NCBI GenBank assembly: GCA_945874355.1
Contig: CAMCGB010000005.1
Span: 62,001 to 126,000, forward strand
From: an uncultured Bacteroides sp.
GTDB taxonomy: Bacteria; Bacteroidota; Bacteroidia; Bacteroidales; UBA932
DNA length: 64,000 bases
Direction of reading: 5' to 3'
Positions 49,873-58,593 of the stretch are shown here, one piece after another. Numbering within the stretch: position 1 is the first letter of the stretch; the number at the start of each line of letters is the position of its first letter. Below the pieces are notes generated by a model that worked only from the letters and a program-made list of their open reading frames with translations, was not told where the DNA came from and did no database searches. A program made the translations under genes and the position numbers.

Positions 49873-50868
49873 ATGGCAATTACAGCAGCAGACGTAATGA
49901 AGTTGCGCAAGATGACTTCTGCCGGAATGATGGACTGCAAGAAGGCCCTTGAGGAAGCCGCAGGCGACTTCAACAAGGCTATGGACATCATCCGCGAGAA
50001 GGGCAAGCTCGTTGCAGCGAAGAGGGCTGACCGCGAGACCTCCGAGGGTGCGGTCAAGACCCGTGTTGAGGGCGGAAGAGGCGTCATCGTATGCCTTGGA
50101 TGCGAGACCGACTTCGTAAGCCGCAACGCTGACTTCCAGAACCTCGCAGAGGCCATCGCAGATGTAGCCATCGCCCAGTTCCCCGCCGACATCGAAGGCC
50201 TGAAGGCCTGCAAGATGGCTGACGGATACACTGTAGAGCAGGCCGTTGAGGCTCAGACCGGAAAGACCGGCGAGAAGCACGTGCTTGTAGCCTACGCTGT
50301 AGTGGAGGCTCCTTTCGTAGCTCAGTACGTTCACAAGATCAACGGAAAGCTCGGAGCCCTCGTGGGATTCAACAAGAGCATCTCCGAGTCTCTGGCAAAG
50401 GGCATCGTTATGCAGGTTGCTTCGATGAACCCTGTAGCCATCAGCGCTGAGGACTGCCCCAAGGAAGTTCTTGACAACGAGCTTCAGGTGGCTATCCAGA
50501 AGACCAAGGAGGAGCAGGTTCAGAAGGCAGTTGACGCCGCCCTCAAGAAGGCAGGCATCAATCCCGCTCACGTAGACAGCGAGGACCACATCGAGTCCAA
50601 CACTGCCAAGGGATGGCTTACTCCCGAGCAGGCCCAGCAGGCTCGCGAGATCATCAAGAAGGTGAGCGAAGAGAAGGCTGCCAACCTCCCCGAGCAGATG
50701 ATTCAGAACATTGCAAACGGCAGGGTTCAGAAGTTCCTCAAGGAGCAGACCCTCGTCGAGCAGGACTACCAGATGAGCGACGAGAAGATCTCTGTCAAGG
50801 CCGCACTTGCAGCTGAGGACAAGGAAGCCGCAGTGGTAGCTTTCAAGAGAATCTCCCTGAACGACTAA
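49873..50868 (+). CDS. tsf: Elongation factor Ts
   Basis: VMKLRKMTSAGMMDCKKALEEA, CETDFVSRN. Confidence 0.98.
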   Translation: MAITAADVMKLRKMTSAGMMDCKKALEEAAGDFNKAMDIIREKGKLVAAKRADRETSEGAVKTRVEGGRGVIVCLGCETDFVSRNADFQNLAEAIADVAIAQFPADIEGLKACKMADGYTVEQAVEAQTGKTGEKHVLVAYAVVEAPFVAQYVHKINGKLGALVGFNKSISESLAKGIVMQVASMNPVAISAEDCPKEVLDNELQVAIQKTKEEQVQKAVDAALKKAGINPAHVDSEDHIESNTAKGWLTPEQAQQAREIIKKVSEEKAANLPEQMIQNIANGRVQKFLKEQTLVEQDYQMSDEKISVKAALAAEDKEAAVVAFKRISLND

Positions 50869-50896
50869 CAACTATCTGCCTTGCGCAGAACCCAAA

Positions 50897-50928
50897 ATAG
50901 GGGCGACCGGAGGGCCGCCCCTTATTTG
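50897..50928 (+). terminator. Intrinsic terminator after tsf
   Basis: AGGGGCGACCGGAGGGCCGCCCCTTATTT hairpin. Confidence 0.7.
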
Positions 50929-51047
50929 TCTTGCACTGCACGATAAAAAAGAGCAGAAGAGTATATGTTGGTTTAATTATTTTTTATCTCTGTGCGAATA
51001 AACTGATGATAAGCTTTTTTTTGAAACGCAGCAATTTATTTGTAGAT

Positions 51048-51827
51048 ATGAAAAATTTTTTCAAAGGCGCCCTTGCCGCTTTTCTTACAGTGGCATGTGT
51101 TATTCCTTCATTTGCACAGGGCGAGAAGACCATTAAAAGGAAAGTAGCCATCGGTCGGTTCACCAACGAGACTCAGTACGCAAAGGGGCTGTTTTATGAT
51201 AAGGAGAATGACCCGATGAGAAAACAGGCTCTGGACATCCTTTCTTCCAAACTGGCCGCCAGCGGAAAGTTCATACTTCTGGAACGGGATGACCTTGATG
51301 TTCTTGTTGCTGAAGCAGGTTCTTCAATGAACAAAATCGGTGCAGATTTCATTATTCTCGGATCCATAACAGAGTTCGGGCGCAAGGCCGAAGGGGAGCA
51401 GAAAGTATTCTCTTCGACAAAGACGCAAACGGCTGAGGCAGGAGTCAGCATCCGCCTTGTAGAAGCGGCTACAGGACTAATCATCTACTCCGATGAAGCT
51501 AAAGGCTATGCCGAGACAACGACAAAGCAGACAATGGGTATCGGCGGCACGGCAGGATACGACGCCACACTAAGTGACAAGGCCATCTCTTCAGCCCTTG
51601 GGCAGCTTGTGGAGAACATTATCAACAAGTGTATGGATAAGCCCTGGCGTTCATATTTTCTTTCTATTGAGGACGGCTCATACATCATATCAGGAGGTGC
51701 CTCCCAGGGGCTTGCTTCTGGAGATGTCTTCACTGTGTACAAAAAGGGCAAAACTGTCACTAATCCGCAGACAGGTCTGAAAATCGAGCTTCCCGGAACG
51801 AAAGTCGGGACCGTATCGGTTCTTTAA
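51048..51827 (+). CDS. CsgG/HfaB-family secreted protein (with internal stop relative to likely ancestral frame)
   Basis: Signal peptide; KVAIGRFTNETQYAKG, DFIILGSITEFGRK, VSIRLVEAATGLIIYSDEAKG; frame continues past TAA to 51929. Confidence 0.8.
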   Translation: MKNFFKGALAAFLTVACVIPSFAQGEKTIKRKVAIGRFTNETQYAKGLFYDKENDPMRKQALDILSSKLAASGKFILLERDDLDVLVAEAGSSMNKIGADFIILGSITEFGRKAEGEQKVFSSTKTQTAEAGVSIRLVEAATGLIIYSDEAKGYAETTTKQTMGIGGTAGYDATLSDKAISSALGQLVENIINKCMDKPWRSYFLSIEDGSYIISGGASQGLASGDVFTVYKKGKTVTNPQTGLKIELPGTKVGTVSVL

Positions 51828-51931
51828 TGCATCGGGGATACCCCTGAAACCGAAATCTCCTTCTGCTCATATGAGGGAGAAGAATTGGATGCAAGCACTC
51901 TTGAGAATTATTATATTTCTGACAAATAGCC

Positions 51932-52270
51932 ATGAAGAAGATTATCGTTGCGCTGCTAAGCGCCATAGTATTATCAGGTTGCGGAGTGGGCTCATACTCC
52001 GTTTCATCAGGAAAGGCAGATACTGCAGCCCTGTCTTTCACCTCCACTGACAAGCTGCCTATTGTAGTGCTGGTTGACGGCAAAGAGTATAATGTTGAAA
52101 CTGTCAAGACCAAGGCCTACAGAAAGGACAGAAATATCAAGAAGACGGCATTGAACACCATCTATCTCCAGAGCGGGCAGCACGACGTCACGGTGTCTGT
52201 ATCCGGGAACGAAGTGTTCAGCAAGAAATTGTATCTGTCCGCTGCAGAACACCGAATCGTTGAGCTATGA
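51932..52270 (+). CDS. Small lipoprotein of the CsgG-like operon
   Basis: MKKIIVALLSAIVLSGCGVG lipobox; overlaps next gene by 4 bp. Confidence 0.75.
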   Translation: MKKIIVALLSAIVLSGCGVGSYSVSSGKADTAALSFTSTDKLPIVVLVDGKEYNVETVKTKAYRKDRNIKKTALNTIYLQSGQHDVTVSVSGNEVFSKKLYLSAAEHRIVEL

Positions 52271-52707
52271 GGAGAATCATAAGTATTATGGCAGCCTGCT
52301 TGATGCTGTCTTCCTGCGGGAGAACATCTTCACTCTATTATTGGGGCGGGAACACCAATGGAACTACAACCTATGAGCACCTTGCATATAAATCTTACGA
52401 CAAGCAGACTCCCGAAAGCCTTTGCAAGCTCATTGTTGCCTACGAGGATATTGTCAGCCACCCGAAAGGTACCAGGCAGGTTCCGCCTCCCGGAATCTGC
52501 GCGGAGTATGGATATCTGTTGCTGCAGAGCGGGACAGCGGAGACTTTTTCAAACCACGCGACATTGAATCAGAAGATGACTTTTGAAGGCTTGGACTACG
52601 CCAAGTTGTTCAGACAAAGGGGCGAAGAGATGATGAAAAAAGAAATTGAATTGTACCCGGAATCTGAACGGTTCATTGCACCTCTTTTAAAGCGACTGAC
52701 TGAATAA
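52267..52707 (+). CDS. DUF4810-like lipoprotein
   Basis: MAACLMLSSCGRTSSLYYWGGN; PPPGICAEYGYLLLQSG. Confidence 0.75.
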   Translation: MRRIISIMAACLMLSSCGRTSSLYYWGGNTNGTTTYEHLAYKSYDKQTPESLCKLIVAYEDIVSHPKGTRQVPPPGICAEYGYLLLQSGTAETFSNHATLNQKMTFEGLDYAKLFRQRGEEMMKKEIELYPESERFIAPLLKRLTE

Positions 52708-52711
52708 CACG

Positions 52712-53389
52712 ATGAAAAGAATTCTATACCTCCTCTCCCTCTTGATGCTACTTGTGTCATGCGGTACTGTAACACAAAGTATTACAAGGGGTGAGCAATA
52801 TGCAAAGATGTATGAGGAAAAACCCGTCACATTGCTTGTGATGCCTCCAATAAACAATACATCCAACGTTGAGGCAAAGGACCTTCTATACACCTCTATC
52901 AGCAGGCCTCTTGCAGAAGCAGGGTACTATGTCATCTCACCGTTGCTCGCGATGGATGTGCTGAAGGCTGAAAGCGCCTATGATGCAGAACTGTTTGTGA
53001 ATGTACCGCTGACTACATTCAGGAACTATTTCGGTTGCGATGCAGTCGTGTTCTCCGAGATAAACAACTGGGCGAAAAGCGGCTTTACAATCAATGCCAA
53101 CATACGCTACTTCATCAAATCCGCCTCTACAGGCGAGATTCTCTTCGACAGGAGTTGCGATTTGATTCTGGATCTTTCGATTGACTCGGGCAACAATTCC
53201 GCAATAGCCGCTCTGATAGAACTGGCCGCTTCTGCAATCAATACGGCAATGACCGACCACATTGTCGCAGCAAGAAAGGCTAACTACTACATTTTCAGGG
53301 ATATTCCGCGAGGGAAATACAGCCCGATGTATGGCCAGGACCAGAATGTGGCTGCCGAGCCGCAGAATGTTCACGCCAGAGTCCAGTAA
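52712..53389 (+). CDS. DUF799/GNA1162-like lipoprotein
   Basis: LLVSCGTVTQS lipobox; LLVMPPINNTSNVEAKDLLYTSISRPLAEAGYYVISP. Confidence 0.8.
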   Translation: MKRILYLLSLLMLLVSCGTVTQSITRGEQYAKMYEEKPVTLLVMPPINNTSNVEAKDLLYTSISRPLAEAGYYVISPLLAMDVLKAESAYDAELFVNVPLTTFRNYFGCDAVVFSEINNWAKSGFTINANIRYFIKSASTGEILFDRSCDLILDLSIDSGNNSAIAALIELAASAINTAMTDHIVAARKANYYIFRDIPRGKYSPMYGQDQNVAAEPQNVHARVQ

Positions 53390-53918
53390 AAGCCACTTCG
53401 TGGCAGGCTTTCGTGAAATTCACCGAGCGGTCCCCACGAGCGACAGTGAAGTGGGCTGATAGTTTTCACAAAGCGATGACGTATTGATGTGATGGGGTAA
53501 CTCATCTGCCTATTGAGGAAAATGGGTTTTAGCAATTTTGGGGCTTTTTTTGCTATTTTGTTGATTTCGGAGGCATTTTAGCAATTTTTGACCGATTTTT
53601 TGCCATTTTTCGATGAGCGGAGAAGGTATGGGCACAGGGGATGAGCACCAGGGCAAGGGCATCGCGGCTAGTTCGTTAGGGAATGGGCACTTGACAGATG
53701 GGCACCGCAGCCGGAATATATGGTCTCCGGCTGCTCCGGCCACAACTGCGGGGAGCTATGGAGGGCTCTCCTCGCTGTGGCCGTTGCCGGCTTTGGGGCA
53801 CAGCACACCACCCTGCTTTGATTGTACCACTGAGGCGCTATCGCAGAGATGTACAACATAGATTACTCCTTTCGAGCACATAGCTGATCTCATCCCTGAT
53901 GGTTGATGGTTTTGTCCC

Positions 53919-54091
53919 TCGTGCAAATCACCTCGCACGGGGGAGTTTACGAAATCACTGACTATAAACAAGATGCCAATTTGCTCCATGTGAGGTGGCG
54001 GCAAATTGATGCCACCTATCACAGGGTAATTAACTATATTGCTTATAATCATTAAATTAGCAGAATCCGGCGTGCTAGGTGATTTGCTCGA
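53919..54091. repeat. Structured intergenic repeat family A, copy 2
   Basis: Outer IR GCAAATCACCT (53923-53933) / AGGTGATTTGC (54077-54087); inner hairpin AGGTGGC-N11-GCCACCT (53993-54017). Confidence 0.8.
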
Positions 54092-54141
54092 ACAAGCACG
54101 ACTGCTATGACAGAGGGAGGCAGCTGCAAAGGCAGGCGGGC

Positions 54142-54218
54142 GGAGAGTTCTGAACGGGACTTTGCAAGCGCAATACGAGCCTTAGGCGAGCTAAAGCGGT
54201 CCCTGAAGAACTCTTCCC
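54142..54218. repeat. Repeat family C (GGGACTTTGCAAGCGCA ... GAGCTAAAGCGGTCCCTGA), copy 1
   Basis: Both segments recur at 60474-60515 in the opposite relative order; flanking AGAGTTC/GAACTCT. Confidence 0.6.
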
Positions 54219-54250
54219 CGATGCCGCAGCTGCCTTGGTGCTAAGGTAAT

Positions 54251-54360
54251 AGATTTCTCCACTCGCTTCGCTCGGTCGAAATGACAGAGGGGAGGCGCGA
54301 AATGACAGGAGAAAGCGCTCGGTCGAAATGACAGGTGAGGGCGCCTGGTCGAATGGACAG
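54251..54360 (+). repeat. Repeat family B with degenerate tandem extensions
   Basis: AGATTTCTCCACTCGCTTCGCTCGGTCGAAATGACAG then further CGAAATGACAGG units. Confidence 0.8.
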
Positions 54361-54377
54361 AGGGCAGGAGTGGGGCG

Positions 54378-55628
54378 CTAGAGGGTGTCGAGGAGGGAGC
54401 TGAAGATGGACTGCTCGTGGGCAGAGACAAAGCGGGTCTCGATGGGGACATAGAAGCAGCGCTCCATAATCTCGGCGGGCATACCCTTGAAGTCAAGCAG
54501 CCGCTGAACGTCCTTCTCGGTGGTGATGATCGATGCCGTAGGGTTCTTGCGCAGAATCGACTGCAGGCGGTTGATGTCGGACCACTCGTACTTGTGATGG
54601 TCAGGGAAACGCAGCCGGGAGACTATCTTGTAAGTGTCACTGAGATAATTCTTCAGCGCAGTATCATTGGCGATACCGGAAAGAAGAATGGCCTTCTTGG
54701 AGTAGACATAGCGGGGCTCGGTAGAAGGGAAAGCCCTCTCCAGAGGCAGATAGGCGATGGTGGCAAAGAACAGCTTCAGCGGACGAAGCGCCGGCCTGGC
54801 CGAAGGACCGGAAGCACCACCAGCAGCAGTACCCGCCGAAGCACCAGATCCGGCAGAACCAGCCGAACCGGAAGCAGAATCGGCAGCCGAACCAGAGCCA
54901 GCACCGGAAGCAATAGCATAACAAGTGCAGGTCCCCGGGTCATAATTCATAAGAGAAAGCGAAGCGGCAAAAGCTCTCTTCGCCTCATCGTCCATATCCG
55001 GGCTGCACTTCGTAACCACAATAACATCAGCACTATAAATCCGCTCCTTAAGATCGCGCAAGCGCCCCAGCGGAAGAAGACAGTCCTTATTCACCGGACG
55101 GAGACTGTTGACGAGAACCACCGACAGGTCCGCACGCAACTTCCGGTACTGAAACGCATCATCCAGCACAATAAAGTCAGCCTTGGGGAAATTCGAATCC
55201 CAACACTGAGCCGCCTTCTTCGAAGAAGACTGAAGAGACTCAGGATCGCAAAGGAACTTGCAGGCCTCAACCCTGTTCTTATCCACAGCTACAGTCACCG
55301 CAGGAAACTTCTTCTTTATCTGCAGAGGCTCGTCGCCGAACATCAGGCTGCTGCCCCCAACCGTTACCTGCTGGAAGCCCTTGCTCTCCCGCTTATAACC
55401 CCTCGAAAGCACAGCGAGCTGCGAATACTGCCACCTGCGACTCTCCTGCAAAAGACGCAGAACCATCTCCACGAAAGGAGTCTTGCCCGTCCCTCCTGCC
55501 GTCACATTACCCACGCAGACGCTGGGAACGGAAGGAGAAAAAATCTTCCTGCGAGCGGAAGAATAATAACGGTCCCTCAGCTTCAGGCTGAGATAATATG
55601 GAAAAAGAATTATACGGTCAAAACTCAT
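54378..55628 (-). CDS. lpxK: Tetraacyldisaccharide 4'-kinase with Ser/Gly/Ala-rich insertion
   Basis: SVCVGNVTAGGTGKTPFVEMVLRLL, VLSRGYKRES, DDAFQYRKL, TTEKDVQRL. Confidence 0.93.
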   Translation of the reverse strand: MSFDRIILFPYYLSLKLRDRYYSSARRKIFSPSVPSVCVGNVTAGGTGKTPFVEMVLRLLQESRRWQYSQLAVLSRGYKRESKGFQQVTVGGSSLMFGDEPLQIKKKFPAVTVAVDKNRVEACKFLCDPESLQSSSKKAAQCWDSNFPKADFIVLDDAFQYRKLRADLSVVLVNSLRPVNKDCLLPLGRLRDLKERIYSADVIVVTKCSPDMDDEAKRAFAASLSLMNYDPGTCTCYAIASGAGSGSAADSASGSAGSAGSGASAGTAAGGASGPSARPALRPLKLFFATIAYLPLERAFPSTEPRYVYSKKAILLSGIANDTALKNYLSDTYKIVSRLRFPDHHKYEWSDINRLQSILRKNPTASIITTEKDVQRLLDFKGMPAEIMERCFYVPIETRFVSAHEQSIFSSLLDTL

Positions 55629-56619
55629 TGTAACGCTCTTCTATAATTGTAAATATTTCCTCCAGCTCATCCCTTGAAAGGGTGGTTACCATCCTCATTC
55701 TCAAGTCCTTGAAATCAGGCAGCCCCTTAAAGTAGCAGGACAGGTGGCGCCTCATCTCATAAATGCCCCGGGGCTCCCCCTTGTGCTCAAGCGAAAGGGC
55801 GAGATGGCGCCTGGCGATGCTGACCCGGGTGTGCACATCCATCTCCGGAAGCAGCTCTCCGGTATTGAGATAATGCCTGATCTCTTTGAAAATCCACGGA
55901 TGCCCGAAGGTGGCGCGACCTATCATTATTGCATCCACTCCGTAGCGGTCAAACGCCAGGGCGGCACCCTTGGGGTCCTTGATGTCCCCGTTGCCTATTA
56001 TCGGAATATGCATCCTGGGATTGTTCTTCACCTGTCCTATCAGACTCCAGTCAGCCTCACCTTTATACATCTGGCACCGGGTCCTGCCGTGGATTGCAAG
56101 TGCCTGGATACCAACATCCTGCAACCTCTCGGCGAGCTCCACAATTATCTTCGAACCCTCATCCCAACCAAGCCGGGTCTTGACCGTGACAGGCTTGCCG
56201 ACCGCCTTGACTATCGCTTCGGTGATGGAGACCATCTTATCGGGGTAACGCATCATCCCCGAACCGGCTCCGCGCCCGGCAATCTTGGTCACCGGACAGC
56301 CGAAATTGATATCTATCACATCGGCCCCGTGCCCCGAAGCGAGCTCAGAGGCCCTTTCGACCATCCTCGCCGCCTCAACCATTGACTCAGGTATATGCCC
56401 GTAAATCTGGATGGCTACAGGAGCCTCGCAGTCGTAGGTATGCAGCTTGGCAATGGCCTTGTCGGCATCCCGGACAAGACCGTCTGAAGGGACGAACTCG
56501 GTATAGACCATATCGGCTCCCCACTCACGGCACAGTATGCGGAAAGAGGCATCTGTGATATCTTCCATAGGTGCAAGCAGCAACGGCCTCGGGCCCAAAT
56601 CCAGAGTTCCTATCTTCAT
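55618..56619 (-). CDS. dusB: tRNA-dihydrouridine synthase (DusB-like)
   Basis: LLLAPMEDITDASFR, DINFGCPVTKIAGRGAGSGMM, IHGRTRCQMYKGEADW, IIGNGDI; ATG at 56619. Confidence 0.9.
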   Translation of the reverse strand: MKIGTLDLGPRPLLLAPMEDITDASFRILCREWGADMVYTEFVPSDGLVRDADKAIAKLHTYDCEAPVAIQIYGHIPESMVEAARMVERASELASGHGADVIDINFGCPVTKIAGRGAGSGMMRYPDKMVSITEAIVKAVGKPVTVKTRLGWDEGSKIIVELAERLQDVGIQALAIHGRTRCQMYKGEADWSLIGQVKNNPRMHIPIIGNGDIKDPKGAALAFDRYGVDAIMIGRATFGHPWIFKEIRHYLNTGELLPEMDVHTRVSIARRHLALSLEHKGEPRGIYEMRRHLSCYFKGLPDFKDLRMRMVTTLSRDELEEIFTIIEERYNEF

Positions 56620-56673
56620 CGGATGCAAAAATACAAAATTATGCATATATTTGATTCTCTAAACCACATCCGT

Positions 56674-58569
56674 ATGAAACGCAGCATCTCATTATTTGCC
56701 ATTTTATCCCTGATTCTCACCGCTTGCGGCGCCACTTCAGGACAGGAATCAAGTCAGGAAAAAAGTTACGACGGCCCCTTCGGGCTCAGCTCCCCGATCC
56801 AGAACGTACAAGGCAGGCAGACCCTGAGCCTGGACGGAGACTGGAAGGCCTTCGTGGACCAGTATGAAACCGGATACTACGACTACCGGCACAACATAAT
56901 GCCGGACGAAAACACCTTCTTCGCCGACAAGAGCTTCGCGGACGACAAGACCAAACTCATTGAGTACGACTTCAATACCGCATCCACGCTGAAGGTTCCC
57001 TCCGACTGGAACACCCAAAGGAGAGAACTCTACTACTACGAAGGGACCATATGGTACCGCCAGAAGTTCCAGGCCGCCCCCAAAGAGGGAAAAAGGCAGT
57101 TCCTGCACTTCGGAGCGGCAAACTATGAAGCCGTTGTGGGCGTGAACGGGAAGCCGATTGCCCGCCACATAGGAGGTTATACTCCTTTCAATGTGGAAGT
57201 TACAAACCTCTTGAAGCAGGGCGAAAACAGCGTCATAGTAAAAGTGGACAACAAACGCAGGCTGGAAGGAGTGCCGACCGTGAACTCCGACTGGTGGAAC
57301 TATGGAGGCATCACCCGCAGCGTGAATCTGGTCGAAGTGCCCGCTACCTTCATCCGTGACTATTGCATCCAGGCCGACGAGAATCAAGACAAGGACGGCT
57401 TCAAGAAAAACGAACCTACCCTGATAAGAGGCTGGGTGCAGCTCGACGGAAAGTATAAGGGCGAAAAGGTACGGCTGAGCATCCCTGAGCTCTCGGTTGA
57501 GCTTGAAACCACCCCGGACGCGGGCGGAATGGCTACTTTCAGCTTCCGCGCCCCCGCCCTCAGATGGTCGCCCGAACAGCCGAAACTCTACGATGTGACC
57601 ATCAGCTCGAACGAAGACTCGATAAGCGACCGCATAGGTTTCAGGACCATCTCCACCAGGGGAAGCGAAGTGCTGCTGAACGGGGAGAAAGTATTCCTCA
57701 AGGGCATTTCCATCCACGAAGAGAGTCCCGAAGCTTCAAAGGGCAGATTCTGCTCCGAACAGGAGGCAAGAACCCTTCTTGGATGGGCTAAAGAGCTGGG
57801 CTGCAACTTTGTACGCCTTGCCCACTATCCCCATAACGAGAATATGGTCAGAGTGGCCGAAGAGATGGGAATAATGGTATGGGACGAGATTCCGGTGTAC
57901 TGGACCATTGACTGGAACAATGAAGATACCTATCTGAACGCCGAGACCCAGCTGGGCGAAATGATAAGCAGGGACCACAACCGGGCGGCCGTGATTGTAT
58001 GGTCGGTAGCCAACGAGACTCCCCGGAAGAGCGAGAGGCTGGAGTTCCTCAGAAAGCTGATGGAGAAGGCCCGCTCCCTTGACGGCACCAGGCTTGTCAG
58101 CGCGGCTATGGAGAAGGACTATCTGGACAGCACGACGGTTACGGTGGAAGACGAACTGCTGGAATTTGCCGATGTGATAAGTTTCAACCAGTACATAGGC
58201 TGGTACGACGGGGACAGCGACAAGTGCGACGCAGTGAAATGGGTATTCCCCGTGGATAAACCCGTGATAGTCACCGAATTGGGCGGAGGAGCAAAAGCCG
58301 GACTGCACGGAAGCGAGAGTGAGCGATTCACCGAAGAGTACCAGAGAAAACTTTACGAGAAGAATATGGCTATGCTGGACCGCATAGATGCGCTTGCAGG
58401 TGTCACCCCCTGGATACTCAAGGACTTCCGCTCGCCGAGACGCTTCCTGCCCGACATCCAGGACGACTACAACCGCAAGGGGCTGCTCTCCGAAAAGGGC
58501 GAGCGCAAGCAGGCATTCTACACCTACAGGGACTGGTCATACAGGGCAGACAGCAAGTCAGAGGAATAG
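56674..58569 (+). CDS. Glycoside hydrolase family 2 lipoprotein (beta-glucuronidase-like)
   Basis: LILTACGATS lipobox; LRWSPEQPKLYDV, CNFVRLAHYPHNENMVRVAEEMGIMVWDEIPVYW, WSVANETP, VTELGGGAK. Confidence 0.9.
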   Translation: MKRSISLFAILSLILTACGATSGQESSQEKSYDGPFGLSSPIQNVQGRQTLSLDGDWKAFVDQYETGYYDYRHNIMPDENTFFADKSFADDKTKLIEYDFNTASTLKVPSDWNTQRRELYYYEGTIWYRQKFQAAPKEGKRQFLHFGAANYEAVVGVNGKPIARHIGGYTPFNVEVTNLLKQGENSVIVKVDNKRRLEGVPTVNSDWWNYGGITRSVNLVEVPATFIRDYCIQADENQDKDGFKKNEPTLIRGWVQLDGKYKGEKVRLSIPELSVELETTPDAGGMATFSFRAPALRWSPEQPKLYDVTISSNEDSISDRIGFRTISTRGSEVLLNGEKVFLKGISIHEESPEASKGRFCSEQEARTLLGWAKELGCNFVRLAHYPHNENMVRVAEEMGIMVWDEIPVYWTIDWNNEDTYLNAETQLGEMISRDHNRAAVIVWSVANETPRKSERLEFLRKLMEKARSLDGTRLVSAAMEKDYLDSTTVTVEDELLEFADVISFNQYIGWYDGDSDKCDAVKWVFPVDKPVIVTELGGGAKAGLHGSESERFTEEYQRKLYEKNMAMLDRIDALAGVTPWILKDFRSPRRFLPDIQDDYNRKGLLSEKGERKQAFYTYRDWSYRADSKSEE

Positions 58570-58593
58570 CAACATCATAATTTACAAGGTGTT

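Noticed and set aside
51760-52113. 117-aa antisense ORF across the CsgG-like stop region as an explanation for the tail conservation
   Set aside because: No start context or family signal; the plus-strand frame continuation ending next to the next gene is a simpler explanation
53756-54052. 98-aa minus ORF covering part of family A copy 2
   Set aside because: Overlaps the structured repeat and shows no recognisable domain
54417-55646. 409-aa plus-strand ORF opposite lpxK
   Set aside because: Arg/Thr/Ser-rich low-complexity translation of the antisense of a clear lpxK gene
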